Assembly (NCBI GenBank): GCA_023241745.1
Contig: JALQCY010000006.1
Span: 124,001-188,000, forward strand
Length of the DNA stretch: 64,000 nucleotides
Direction: 5' to 3'
Source: Isoptericola peretonis
GTDB taxonomy: Bacteria; Actinomycetota; Actinomycetes; Actinomycetales; Cellulomonadaceae
Under the pieces are notes generated by a model. The model was given only the letters and a program-made list of their open reading frames with translations. It searched no databases and was not told the origin of the DNA. Position numbers and translations under genes: made by a program. Below, in pieces: positions 27,929 to 36,355 of the stretch (positions are counted from its first letter, which is position 1; each line of letters opens with the position of its first letter).

Positions 27929-30166
27929 TCAGGCCTCCGCGGGGGTCTCGGCGTCCGTGGCCGGCTCGGCCTCGTCGGCCTTGTCGTCCTCGGTCACCGC
28001 GACGAGCGACAGCTTGCCGCGCGGGTCGATCTCACCGATCTCGACCTGGACCTTCTGGCCCACGGACAGCACGTCGTCGACGTTCTCGACGCGCTTGCCG
28101 CCGACGAGCTTGCGGATCTGGCTGATGTGCAGCAGACCGTCCTTGCCCGGCGAGAGGGAGATGAACGCGCCGAACGACGTCGTCTTGACGACGGTGCCGA
28201 CGAAGCGCTCGCCCACCTCGGGGACGTGCGGGTTGGCGATCGCGTTGATCGCCGCGCGGGCGGCCTCGGCCGAGGGTCCGTCGGTGGCGCCGATGTACAC
28301 GGTGCCGTCGTCCTCGATGGAGATGTCCGCGCCCGTCTCCTCCTGGATCTGGTTGATCATCTTGCCCTTGGGCCCGATGACCTCGCCGATCTTGTCGACC
28401 GGCACCTTCACGGAGATGACGCGCGGGGCGTTCGGGGACATCTCGTCGGGCACGTCGATCGCCTCGGCGAGCACCTCGAGGATCGTCAGGCGCGCGTCGC
28501 GGGCCTGGGTCAGCGCGCCGGCCAGGACCGAGGCGGGGATGCCGTCGAGCTTGGTGTCGAGCTGGATGGCCGTGACGAACTCGCTGGTGCCGGCGACCTT
28601 GAAGTCCATGTCGCCGAACGCGTCCTCCGCGCCCAGGATGTCGGTCAGGGCGGCGTAGCGGGTCTCACCGTCGACCGTGTCGGAGATGAGGCCCATCGCG
28701 ATGCCCGCGACCGGCGCCCTCAGCGGCACACCGGCGTTGAGCAGCGACAGCGTCGAGGCGCAGACCGAGCCCATCGAGGTGGAGCCGTTGGAGCCGAGGG
28801 CCTCGGACACCTGGCGGATCGCGTACGGGAACTCCTCGCGGCTCGGGAGCACCGGCACGAGGGCCCGCTCCGCGAGCGCGCCGTGGCCGATCTCGCGGCG
28901 CTTCGGGCTGCCGACGCGGCCCGTCTCGCCCGTGGAGAACGGCGGGAAGTTGTAGTTGTGCATGTAGCGCTTGCGCGTGACCGGCCCGAGCGAGTCGATC
29001 TGCTGCTCCATGCGCAGCATGTTCAGCGTGGTGACGCCGAGGATCTGGGTCTCGCCGCGCTCGAACAGCGCGGAGCCGTGCACGCGCGGGATGACCTCGA
29101 CCTCGGCGGACAGGGTGCGGATGTCCGCGAGCCCACGACCGTCGATGCGCACGCCGTCGGTGAGGACGCGCTGGCGGATGAGCTTCTTCTGCAGGGCGCG
29201 GTACGCGGCCGACAGCTCCTTCTCGCGGCCGTCGAAGCCGTCCTGGAGCGCGCTCAGCATGCCGTTCTTGAGCTCGTCGAGACGGTGCTCGCGGTCCTGC
29301 TTGTCCGCGATGGTCAGTGCGTCGCGCAGCGTCGTGCCGACCTCGGACTCGACGGCGGCGAACGCGTCGTCCTGGTAGTCGAGGAACACCGGGTACTCCT
29401 GGACCGGCTTGGCGGCCTGGGCGGCCAGCGAGGCCTGGGCCTCGCACAGCGCCTTGAGGAACGGCTTGGACGCCTCGATGCCCTGGGCGACGACCTCCTC
29501 GGTCGGCGCGGCGACGCCCTCGTTCTTGATGAGCTTCCAGGCGTCGTCGGTCGCCTCGGCCTCGATCATCGCGATCGCGACGTCGTCGCCGACGATGCGG
29601 CCGGCCACGACCATGTTGAACACGGCACGCTCGAGGTCCGAGTACTTCGGGAACGCGACCCACTGGCCGTCGATGAGCGCGACGCGCACGCCCGCCACCG
29701 GGCCGGAGAACGGCAGGCCGGAGATCTGCGTCGACGCCGACGCGGCATTGATCGCCAGGACGTCGTAGGCGTCGTCGGGGTGGATGGCCAGGACGTCGAT
29801 GACGACCTGGACCTCGTTGCGCAGGCCCTTGACGAACAGCGGGCGCAGCGGGCGGTCGATGAGGCGGCAGGCCAGGATCGCCTCCGTCGAGGGGCGGCCC
29901 TCGCGGCGGAAGAACGAGCCGGGGATCTTGCCGGCGGCGTACTGCCGCTCCTCGACGTCCACCGTCAGCGGGAAGAAGTCGAACTGGTCCTTGGGGTGCT
30001 TGCCGGCCGTCGTGGCCGACAGCAGCATCGTCTCGCCGTCCAGGTACGCGGCGACGGAGCCGGCGGCCTGGCGGGCGAGGCGGCCCGTCTCGAAGCGGAC
30101 GGTGCGGGTGCCGAAGCGGCCGTTGTCGATGACGGCCTCGGCGAACTGGATCTCGGGACCCTCCAC
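27929..30166 (-). CDS. pnp: Polyribonucleotide nucleotidyltransferase
   Basis: PNPase, 745 residues, a phosphorolytic 3'-to-5' exoribonuclease that also adds tails and, in actinobacteria, contributes to (p)ppGpp metabolism. It has two RNase PH-like domains, a linking alpha domain, then a KH domain (VPVDKIGEVIGPKGKMINQI) and an S1 domain near the C-terminus (FVGTVVKTTSFGAFISLSPG), with an acidic tail. The GTG at 30166 is marked by a strong AAGGAGGG box and the VEGPEIQFAEAV start. It lies 253 bases downstream of rpsO, the universal rpsO-pnp order; the gap contains a stable hairpin and is where PNPase autocontrol operates in other bacteria. Confidence 0.96.
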   Translation of the reverse strand: MEGPEIQFAEAVIDNGRFGTRTVRFETGRLARQAAGSVAAYLDGETMLLSATTAGKHPKDQFDFFPLTVDVEERQYAAGKIPGSFFRREGRPSTEAILACRLIDRPLRPLFVKGLRNEVQVVIDVLAIHPDDAYDVLAINAASASTQISGLPFSGPVAGVRVALIDGQWVAFPKYSDLERAVFNMVVAGRIVGDDVAIAMIEAEATDDAWKLIKNEGVAAPTEEVVAQGIEASKPFLKALCEAQASLAAQAAKPVQEYPVFLDYQDDAFAAVESEVGTTLRDALTIADKQDREHRLDELKNGMLSALQDGFDGREKELSAAYRALQKKLIRQRVLTDGVRIDGRGLADIRTLSAEVEVIPRVHGSALFERGETQILGVTTLNMLRMEQQIDSLGPVTRKRYMHNYNFPPFSTGETGRVGSPKRREIGHGALAERALVPVLPSREEFPYAIRQVSEALGSNGSTSMGSVCASTLSLLNAGVPLRAPVAGIAMGLISDTVDGETRYAALTDILGAEDAFGDMDFKVAGTSEFVTAIQLDTKLDGIPASVLAGALTQARDARLTILEVLAEAIDVPDEMSPNAPRVISVKVPVDKIGEVIGPKGKMINQIQEETGADISIEDDGTVYIGATDGPSAEAARAAINAIANPHVPEVGERFVGTVVKTTSFGAFISLSPGKDGLLHISQIRKLVGGKRVENVDDVLSVGQKVQVEIGEIDPRGKLSLVAVTEDDKADEAEPATDAETPAEA

Positions 30167-30419
30167 GGGTGCCCTCCTTGATCTCGAGGGCGCCGCCGCA
30201 GCTCGGCGGTCTTCGATCGAGGCCCACGGAGCGGACCGGCCCGGGGGCCAGACCGTTCGGGGGGCCACTACCGAGGACCGGACGAGAGTCCTGGCGGCGC
30301 GATGGTGGTGCGACGGGCGTTCGCCCGTCACCGTGCGGTCGGTGTCGGCGTGGTGCCGACAGGGACATCACACCAGACCAGCCCGGCCCCCGCGAGGGTG
30401 ACCGGGCTGGCGGGCGGTG
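30167..30419 (-). promoter_or_regulatory. rpsO-pnp intergenic leader
   Basis: This 253-base gap is probably the pnp leader. It contains the rpsO-proximal hairpin (30378-30410) and a smaller stem CCGCCG/CGGCGG at 30193-30209 close to the pnp ribosome-binding site. No gene is apparent. Confidence 0.5.
30378..30410 (-). terminator. Hairpin after rpsO
   Basis: Stem CCAGCCCGG / CCGGGCTGG around a 15-base loop, starting 10 bases after the rpsO stop. It is probably a partial terminator or processing site between rpsO and pnp. Confidence 0.6.
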
Positions 30420-30689
30420 TCAGCGGCGCAGGCCGAGGCGCTGGATCAGCGCGCGGTAGCGCTCGATGTCGACCTTCTGCAGGTAGCCCTGCAGGCGGCG
30501 GCGCTGGCCGACGAGGAGGAGCAGACCACGACGCGAGTGGTGGTCGTGCTTGTGCTCCTTGAGGTGCTCGTTCAGGTCGTTGATCCGCTGGGTCAGCAGC
30601 GCGATCTGCACCTCCGGCGAGCCGGTGTCGCCCTCGTGAGTGGCGTACTCGGTGATGATGGACTGCTTGGTGGCAGCGTCGAGCGGCAT
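30420..30689 (-). CDS. rpsO: 30S ribosomal protein S15
   Basis: Complete 89-residue S15, which binds 16S rRNA helices 20-22 early in 30S assembly. The sequence runs from MPLDAATKQ through [19 protein letters not shown] and the [20 protein letters not shown]-like signature to a basic end [9 protein letters not shown]. A short GGAGA-like box precedes the ATG. It heads the rpsO-pnp unit, with its own TAGGAT promoter and a strong terminator separating it from the upstream peroxidase gene. Confidence 0.97.
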   Translation of the reverse strand: [89 protein letters not shown]

Positions 30690-30773
30690 GGCTCTCCTTC
30701 GGTGTCGTTGCGCGGTGCTCCGGGACTCGTTCACCGGGCGCTCTGGATCCGCGGCCGTTCTAACGGCGCACCC

Positions 30774-30779
30774 ATCCTA
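30774..30779 (-). promoter_or_regulatory. Probable rpsO -10 box
   Basis: TAGGAT on the minus strand, about 85 bases before the rpsO ATG and just downstream of the peroxidase terminator. The -35 region would overlap the terminator stem and is not clear. Confidence 0.45.
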
Positions 30780-30790
30780 ACAGCGCACGC

Positions 30791-30825
30791 CGTCGCCCCC
30801 GCCCTCGGCGAGGGCGGGGGCGACG
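30791..30825 (-). terminator. Strong terminator after the haem peroxidase gene
   Basis: Perfect 15-bp stem (CGTCGCCCCCGCCCT and complement) with a 5-base loop, 43 bases beyond the peroxidase stop. It insulates rpsO from that gene. Confidence 0.8.
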
Positions 30826-30835
30826 TGCCCCTCGA

Positions 30836-30865
30836 CACGTCCGGTCACGTCCGGTCACGTCCGGG
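30836..30865. repeat. Three near-perfect tandem copies of a 10-bp unit
   Basis: CACGTCCGGT is repeated 2.9 times between the peroxidase terminator and its stop codon. It may be a slippage product; no function is apparent. Confidence 0.6.
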
Positions 30866-30868
30866 CGC

Positions 30869-32833
30869 TCAGGCGTCCCCGTCGTGCCCGGCGGGGCGAC
30901 CGGCGACCTGGCGGAAGGTGCCGTCGTCCCTGGAGAGCACCCCCGCGAACCGGAGCAGGTCGGTGATCGTCGTGATCATCTTCCCGCCGTCCTCGCGGAC
31001 GCCGTCCGCCGGCGTCCAGCCGTGGTTGACGTAGGAGTCCTCGTCCTTCTTGAGCAGGTAGACGAACGTCTCGCAGAGGATCCGGCTCCCGACGTCGCCG
31101 AGGAAGTTCCCGTTGCCCTGGACCTCGGCCTCCTTGAGGACGTAGTACCACAGCGGCGTGCCGCCGAGCTCCGCGAGCGCGTCCTTGACGTCCTGGCTCG
31201 CGTCCCGCGTGAGCTGCTCGTCGGTCAGGGGCGTCACGTGCAGCGCCTGCGCCACGGCCTCCCCCGTCGGCAGCGAGAGCCAGTAGCCGCGCAGCAGGTT
31301 CCGCTGCGCGAGCTGCTTCAGCAACGCCTTGACGCCCGGGTCCAGACCCGCGTCGTTGCCCTCCTTGAGCATCGTCGACAGGCCGCTCGCGAGGAACGGG
31401 TCGATCTTCGTGGCCGAGCGACGGCGGTCCGGGTCGCCCTTGTCGACGAACCGCGACCAGTCGATGGGCCAGTTCGAGGGCAGGGCGTCGCCGAAGCCGT
31501 CGGGGTTGATCGAGCCCCCGCCGGTGAACTCGAAGAGCTGGACCAGGCTCGCGAAGGCCGCCTTGGGGGGCGTCGGGGGCTGGTCGTCGCGCCCGAAGTT
31601 GAGGTTGAAGTCGTACCCGTTGCGGACCATCGAGTGCCCGAACCGGAACGCCGCCACCGCGAACTCGAGCGGCATCGCCACCGGCCGCCGCGGCCGGAAC
31701 AGCAGGGACGGCTCCACGAGGACCTCGTCGAGGACCCCCGGCTTGGTGAGCGTCCGCACGTAGTCGTGCACGACCAGCCACTGGTAGTGCCAGCGCACCA
31801 GCTGCTGCGCACGGTCGAAGACGGCGCGGTCGTCCACGGTGAGCCACGGCTCGATCTCCCGCACCCGGTCCACGACGGCGTTGTGGAACCGGATGTGGCC
31901 GAGGTGGAACTGGGCGACCACGAGGTTCTCGTCGTTGCGGCCGTCCGGGATCTTCGCGGCTCCGGGGACGGGACGCTCGGCCGGGTCGACCGTCAGAGCG
32001 TCGACCTCCTCCACGGTGAACCGCGGCAGGTCACGCTGCGCGTCGTCGCCCGGCGCGACCAGGTCGAACCCGGGGACCGCGTCGGTGGCCACGCGACCGA
32101 GGGCCAGCTTCGCGGGGTCGTCGCTCGCGTACGCCGCCTCGCTGCGCGTCGTCCGGCGGCCCGGCTCGCCGGGGAACCGCGGGCCGCTGCCGTACAGGCT
32201 GTCGAGGTTGAGGAAGGGGTGGCGCCCGTTGTGCAGGCTCGCGACGACGGTCTCCGGCGGGAACACCGTGAAGGGGTCGGTCACGATGTCGCCGAGCACG
32301 AGGTCTCCGGCCCGCGGCGGGTCCTCCGCGGCGGGCGGGTTGTCGGGGCCGTTCGTGTTGAGCGTGATGTCGTGGTCGATGAACTGACCCCAGTACGTGT
32401 AGACGGCGGGGACCGTCGAGTCCAGGTCGGGGTCGGGCGGTCCCGCGGGCTCGACCATCGCGGCACCCAGCTTCTTCAGCGCCGCCACCATGGCCGCCAC
32501 CCGCTCGGTGGAGACCGGGCCCTCGGGAGGGCTGCCCTCGTCGACGACAGGCAGGTGCGCGGCAGGGAACCGACCGCGGAGGTCACGGAAGAGGTAGTCG
32601 AACGACGTCGTCGCGTTGAACCGGCCGTCGACGATGTCCCGGAGCACCGCCAGCTCCGTGTCGTGCAGGAGCGGGACCGGCGACGTCGGCGGGTGCGGGT
32701 CGGGTCGCGGCCGTGGTCTCGGCCGCACGCTGCCCCCGTGCCTGACGCTGCGCACGGTGCGGCCGACGGGCGTGGCGTTGAGGTCCGGCTCCGGTGAGGG
32801 GGCTGCGTTCTCGGTGGTCTCCTGAGCCGTCAT
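30869..32833 (-). CDS. Animal-type haem peroxidase (peroxidase-cyclooxygenase superfamily)
   Basis: A 654-residue bacterial member of the myeloperoxidase-like superfamily, which uses haem and H2O2 to oxidise halides or organic substrates. The distal histidine is in TYWGQFIDHDITL (about residues 131-143). The HIRFHNAVVDR block and the proximal histidine in AAFRFGHSMVRNGYDFN follow. The N-terminal 60 residues are Pro/Arg/His-rich with no signal peptide or twin-arginine motif, so export is not predicted. A GGCGGAG box precedes the ATG. It interrupts the usual ribF-rpsO neighbourhood, is flanked by strong terminator and inverted repeats, and so appears to be an insertion. The natural substrate is unknown. 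Confidence 0.92.
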   Translation of the reverse strand: MTAQETTENAAPSPEPDLNATPVGRTVRSVRHGGSVRPRPRPRPDPHPPTSPVPLLHDTELAVLRDIVDGRFNATTSFDYLFRDLRGRFPAAHLPVVDEGSPPEGPVSTERVAAMVAALKKLGAAMVEPAGPPDPDLDSTVPAVYTYWGQFIDHDITLNTNGPDNPPAAEDPPRAGDLVLGDIVTDPFTVFPPETVVASLHNGRHPFLNLDSLYGSGPRFPGEPGRRTTRSEAAYASDDPAKLALGRVATDAVPGFDLVAPGDDAQRDLPRFTVEEVDALTVDPAERPVPGAAKIPDGRNDENLVVAQFHLGHIRFHNAVVDRVREIEPWLTVDDRAVFDRAQQLVRWHYQWLVVHDYVRTLTKPGVLDEVLVEPSLLFRPRRPVAMPLEFAVAAFRFGHSMVRNGYDFNLNFGRDDQPPTPPKAAFASLVQLFEFTGGGSINPDGFGDALPSNWPIDWSRFVDKGDPDRRRSATKIDPFLASGLSTMLKEGNDAGLDPGVKALLKQLAQRNLLRGYWLSLPTGEAVAQALHVTPLTDEQLTRDASQDVKDALAELGGTPLWYYVLKEAEVQGNGNFLGDVGSRILCETFVYLLKKDEDSYVNHGWTPADGVREDGGKMITTITDLLRFAGVLSRDDGTFRQVAGRPAGHDGDA

Positions 32834-33119
32834 GGCTCCGCCTCTCTCGGGAGGTGCGGACGCCGGGCACGGAAGACCCGGCGCGCGAGGCACGTCCCGG
32901 GCCGCCGCGAGGCGGCCCGGGACCGCGCGCTGCGACGCCGGCCACCGCCGTGGAACAGGGAGGGCGGTGGCCGCGCCGCGACGGGCCCGCGGTGGGACCG
33001 CGGCCCACGCACCGGGCGTCGCCCGGTCCGTCACGCCAGGAAAGAGGACCGACCGGTGCGCCTGTGACCGGCCGGGGTCGGTTTCACCCGCTCCGGGCGG
33101 GCGCAGGACGTCCGCAGGG
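32834..33119. other. Non-coding region rich in inverted repeats upstream of the peroxidase gene
   Basis: 286 bases without a credible gene. It holds four inverted repeats in a row: a 13-bp perfect stem with a GCGA loop at 32894-32923, a 9-bp stem at 32941-32971, a 7-bp stem CCGCGGT-GGG-ACCGCGG at about 32987-33003, and an 8-bp palindrome ACCGGGCG-T-CGCCCGGT at 33011-33027. They lie between ribF and the peroxidase start and would be in the peroxidase 5' leader if transcription begins upstream. Confidence 0.65.
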
Positions 33120-34094
33120 TCAGCGCAGGATGTCGCGCGCCCGCTCGACGTCGGCGTGCATCTGGACGACCAGGGGCTCGATGCCCTCGAAACGAAGGGT
33201 CGGCCGCAGCCGCTCGACCAGCTCGAGCACGACCGTCTCGCCGTACAGGTCCAGGTCGTCGCGGTCGAGCACGTAGGCCTCGACGCGGCGCTCCACGCCG
33301 TCGAACGTCGGGTTGGTGCCCACGGAGATGGCGGCCGGCAGGTCGGCGTCGGGGTCGCCCGGGGCCGCTGCCGCGAGCTGCGGGCGCCGCAGCCGGCCCG
33401 CGTACACGCCGTCGGCGGGCACCATGCCCTCGGCGTGACCCAGGTTCGCCGTCGGGAAGCCGAGCTCTCGCCCGCGGGCGTCCCCGTGCACGACCAGTCC
33501 GCGCACGCGATGGGGCCGGCCGAGCACCTCGGCCGCCTGCGCCACGTCGCCCTCGGCCAGCAGCGCGCGGGCGGCCGACGAGGACCAGCGCTCGCGGGCG
33601 CCGCCGTCGCCGGGCAGGTACTCGCCGACGTCGTCCACGGCCACGACCTCGAAGCCGTGCGTGCCGCCCAGCTCCACCATGGTGGCGAGCGTGCCCGCGT
33701 TGCCCTTGCCGAACCGCACGTCGTGCCCGACGACGACCGAGCGCGCCCCCAGCCCCTCGACGAGGTACCGGGTGACGAACTCCTCGGGCGTCTGGGCGGC
33801 GAGGTCGAGCGTGTACGGGACCACGAGGACGGCGTCGAGCCCCGTGCGCCCCAGGAGGTCGAGCCGGTCGTCCAGGCCGGTCAGGAGCTCGGGGGCCGTC
33901 TCGGGTCGGTGCACCTGCGCCGGGTGCGGGTCGAAGGTGAGAGCCACCGCCAGGCGGTCGTCCGCCCGGGCGAGGCCCACGAGGCGCCGCAGCACGGCCT
34001 GGTGGCCGCGGTGGACGCCGTCGAAGTTGCCGATCGTGACGACCGACGGACCGAACCCGTCAGGGACCTGGTCCAGGCCCGTGAACACCTGCAC
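33120..34094 (-). CDS. ribF: Bifunctional riboflavin kinase/FAD synthetase
   Basis: A 324-residue enzyme that phosphorylates riboflavin to FMN and adenylylates FMN to FAD. The N-terminal nucleotidyltransferase domain has TIGNFDGVHRGHQAVL (about residues 19-34) and VVGHDVRFGKGNAG. The C-terminal flavokinase domain has GDARGRELGFPTANL and SVGTNPTFDG. The GTG at 34094 begins the conserved N-terminus and has GGAG upstream. It sits between truB and the inserted peroxidase in the infB-rpsO translation block. Confidence 0.95.
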   Translation of the reverse strand: MQVFTGLDQVPDGFGPSVVTIGNFDGVHRGHQAVLRRLVGLARADDRLAVALTFDPHPAQVHRPETAPELLTGLDDRLDLLGRTGLDAVLVVPYTLDLAAQTPEEFVTRYLVEGLGARSVVVGHDVRFGKGNAGTLATMVELGGTHGFEVVAVDDVGEYLPGDGGARERWSSSAARALLAEGDVAQAAEVLGRPHRVRGLVVHGDARGRELGFPTANLGHAEGMVPADGVYAGRLRRPQLAAAAPGDPDADLPAAISVGTNPTFDGVERRVEAYVLDRDDLDLYGETVVLELVERLRPTLRFEGIEPLVVQMHADVERARDILR

Positions 34095-34156
34095 GCGTCG
34101 CGCTCCGTCTCGTCGATGGTCGGCTGGTCGGCGCCCGGACCGGGTGCCGACCGTCA

Positions 34157-34162
34157 ACAATA
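34157..34162 (-). promoter_or_regulatory. Probable ribF -10 box
   Basis: TATTGT on the minus strand in the truB-ribF gap, which would give a leader of about 55 bases ending in the ribF ribosome-binding site. Confidence 0.4.
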
Positions 34163-34206
34163 GACCGCCGCTCCACGCGGTCCGGCGCGCAGAGGTCCGC
34201 GACCCG

Positions 34207-35175
34207 TCAGCCGCCCGCCGGCGCGAGGACGAGGACGGGCTTCGCCAGCGCCTCGCCGCGACGCCTGGTGTCCTCCAGGAGGGCGACGAGCGTGCCGTCC
34301 GGGCCGATCGCGGCGACCGTGCCGCGCACCCCGCTCGCCGGCACCCACTGCCCGTAACCGAGCGCGCGGGCCTCGTCCTCACCGAGGTCGCGCACGGGGA
34401 AGGTCGCGCGGGCCGCCTCCGCGAGCGGCAGGGTGGCGAGGACGCCGTCGGCGTCGGCCTGGGCCTCGAGCTCCTCGAGCGTGCGCGCGGCGGCCAGCTC
34501 GTAGCCGCCGACACGCGTGCGGCGCAGCGCCGTGAGGTGGCCGCCCGTGCCGAGCGCCGCGCCCAGGTCCCGTGCCAGCGCCCGGACGTACGTCCCGGAG
34601 GAGACGACCACCGCCACGTCCACGTCGAGCACCGGGAGCCCGTCCGGCGTCGTCGCCGCGCGGGAGCCGAGCACGTCGAAGCGGCTCACGGTGACGGGCC
34701 GGGACTCGAGGACGACCTCCTCCCCCGCCCGGGCCCGCGCGTAGGCGCGCTTCCCGTCCACCTTGATCGCGCTCACCGTGGTGGGCACCTGCCGGAGGTC
34801 GCCGGTCAGCGCCGCGACCTCGCGCGCGAGGTCCGCCTCGTCGACGCCCCCGGCGACGCCGCGGGCCTCGACGACCTCGCCCTCCGCGTCGTCGGTCGTG
34901 GTGGCGGCGCCGAGACGGATCGTCGCGTCGTACGCCTTGTCCGCGCCGACCACGTACGTGAGCAGCTTGGTCGCTCGTCCCACCCCGACGACGAGCACGC
35001 CCGTCGCCATCGGGTCGAGCGTGCCCGCGTGGCCCACCTTGCGCGTGCCCGCCAGCCGCCGGCACCGGCCGACGACGTCGTGGCTGGTCCACCCCGCGGG
35101 CTTGTCGACGACGAGGAGCCCGTCGGGTGCGGTCGGGCGCCGGGGCGGCCGCGCGGGGCGGGGCGGGGCGGTCAT
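34207..35175 (-). CDS. truB: tRNA pseudouridine(55) synthase
   Basis: A 322-residue enzyme that makes pseudouridine at position 55 of the tRNA T-loop. Catalytic Asp54 lies in GHAGTLDPMATGVL, following the N-terminal LLVVDKPAGWTSHDVV. Later motifs GKRAYARAR and SSGTYVRALARDLG are standard, and a C-terminal PUA-like region ends the protein. A CGGAG box precedes the ATG at 35175. It is 32 bases downstream of the broken pyrE, in the rbfA-truB-ribF cluster. Confidence 0.96.
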   Translation of the reverse strand: MTAPPRPARPPRRPTAPDGLLVVDKPAGWTSHDVVGRCRRLAGTRKVGHAGTLDPMATGVLVVGVGRATKLLTYVVGADKAYDATIRLGAATTTDDAEGEVVEARGVAGGVDEADLAREVAALTGDLRQVPTTVSAIKVDGKRAYARARAGEEVVLESRPVTVSRFDVLGSRAATTPDGLPVLDVDVAVVVSSGTYVRALARDLGAALGTGGHLTALRRTRVGGYELAAARTLEELEAQADADGVLATLPLAEAARATFPVRDLGEDEARALGYGQWVPASGVRGTVAAIGPDGTLVALLEDTRRRGEALAKPVLVLAPAGG

Positions 35176-35206
35176 GGGGTCTCCGTGGTTCGTCGCGGGT
35201 CGTGGG

Positions 35207-35745
35207 TCAGTCGCGGGCGGCGTCGAGCTGCGCCTTGGTGAGCAGCGCACGGACCTCGAGTCCCAGGTCCGCGAGCAGGGCGGCGTCGGCCGGGCTGCGG
35301 TCGATCGCGCACAGCACGGTCTCGACGACGGCTCCGGCGGCCCGTAGGGCGAGGGTCGCGTCGCGGACCGCGCCGCCCGTCGTCACGACGTCCTCGACGA
35401 GCGTCACGCGGCGGCCGGCCACGGGCGGACCTCCGCCAGCCTCGCGGTGCCGTACCGCTTGGCCTCCTTGCGCACGAACAGCGCCGGAAGCCCGGTCAGC
35501 GAGCTGAGCACGGTCGCCACGGGCACCCCACCGAGCTCGAGACCGCCCAGCAGCTCGGTGTCGGAGGGCACGAGCGGCGCCATGCCGGCCGCGACCCGCA
35601 GGAGCAGCGCCGGGTCGGACTCGAACAGGTACTTGTCGAAGTACTCGTCGTCGACCCGCCCGCTGCGGAGGGTGAACGATCCGCTGAGCCGGCAGACCCG
35701 GTCGACGTCGCGGGCGAGCTCGGGGTCATGGTCGTGAACGGTCAT
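35207..35745 (-). pseudogene. pyrE: Orotate phosphoribosyltransferase, frameshifted
   Basis: PyrE converts orotate and PRPP to OMP in pyrimidine synthesis. The first part (35745 to about 35432) reads normally, including SGSFTLRSGRVDDEYFDKYL and LFVRKEAKRYGTARLAE, then runs out of frame into WPAAA and a stop at 35404. The rest, with the PRPP loop VTLVEDVVTTGGA, is in the next frame down to 35207. Restoring one G in the stretch GCGGAGGTCCGCCC (to GCGGAGGGTCCG) would give AEGPPVAGRRVTLVED, the expected sequence. This is either a sequencing error in a G-rich run or a true disabling mutation. It lies between rbfA and truB. Confidence 0.8.
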
Positions 35746-35787
35746 GGCCCCATCCTCGTCCTGGCGTCGACCGGGTCCGGCCAGGTC

Positions 35788-36252
35788 TCAGTCGTCGGCG
35801 TCCTCGCCGTCCTCGCGCGGCTTGCGGTACGGGTCCGCGTCGCCCGCGAAGCCCTTGCCCTCGCGCAGGGCGGCGAGCTCGGCGTCCCGGCGCCGCGCCT
35901 CCAGGAGCGCGGCGTCGAGGTGGGCGGCGTTCTCCGGCATCGAGTCCAGGAAGAACTCGATCGTCGGGGTGAGCCGCACGCCGGTCTGCTTGCCGACCTC
36001 CGAGCGGATCACGCCCTTGGCGCTCTCCAGTGCCGCCGCCGTGCCCGCACGCTCCTCGTCGGTGCCGAGCACCGTGTAGAACACCGAGGCGTTCTGCAGG
36101 TCACCGGTGACGCGGACGTCCGTCACCGTGACGAAGCCGAGCCGCGGGTCCTTGATCCGCGTGTCGAGCAGCTGCGCGACGATCTCCTTGATGCGGTCCG
36201 CGAGCTTGCGGGCGCGCGGGTTCTCGGGCCTGTCGCCCTTGGGACCGGGCAT
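35788..36252 (-). CDS. rbfA: Ribosome-binding factor A
   Basis: A 154-residue KH-fold factor that binds the 16S 5' helix and aids late 30S maturation and cold adaptation. The conserved start PRARKLADRIKEIVAQLL, the LGFVTVTDVRVTGDLQNASV strand and the RLTPTIEFFLDSM block identify it. The C-terminus is an acidic tail, as in other actinobacteria. It lies 103 bases downstream of infB and 42 bases upstream of the pyrE remnant. Confidence 0.95.
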   Translation of the reverse strand: MPGPKGDRPENPRARKLADRIKEIVAQLLDTRIKDPRLGFVTVTDVRVTGDLQNASVFYTVLGTDEERAGTAAALESAKGVIRSEVGKQTGVRLTPTIEFFLDSMPENAAHLDAALLEARRRDAELAALREGKGFAGDADPYRKPREDGEDADD

Positions 36253-36355
36253 GTGCGTGTCTTCCTCTCTCCACGCCGACGGCGCCCCGCCCGTCCCGCT
36301 CGTCTCGAGCGGGATGGGGCGGGACGCCGTCGGGCTGTACCTTGCGGCGCGACCG

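Noticed and set aside
27599..30181. Long plus-strand frame opposite the M16 and pnp genes
   Set aside because: An antisense shadow of pnp; no domain or conserved motif is visible.
32894..33027. CRISPR array at the inverted-repeat cluster
   Set aside because: The repeats are different from each other, there are no equal-length spacers, and no cas genes are in the window.
35400..35440. Programmed ribosomal frameshift in pyrE
   Set aside because: No slippery heptamer or downstream structure is visible, and pyrE is not known to use frameshifting. A one-base deletion or sequencing error explains it better.
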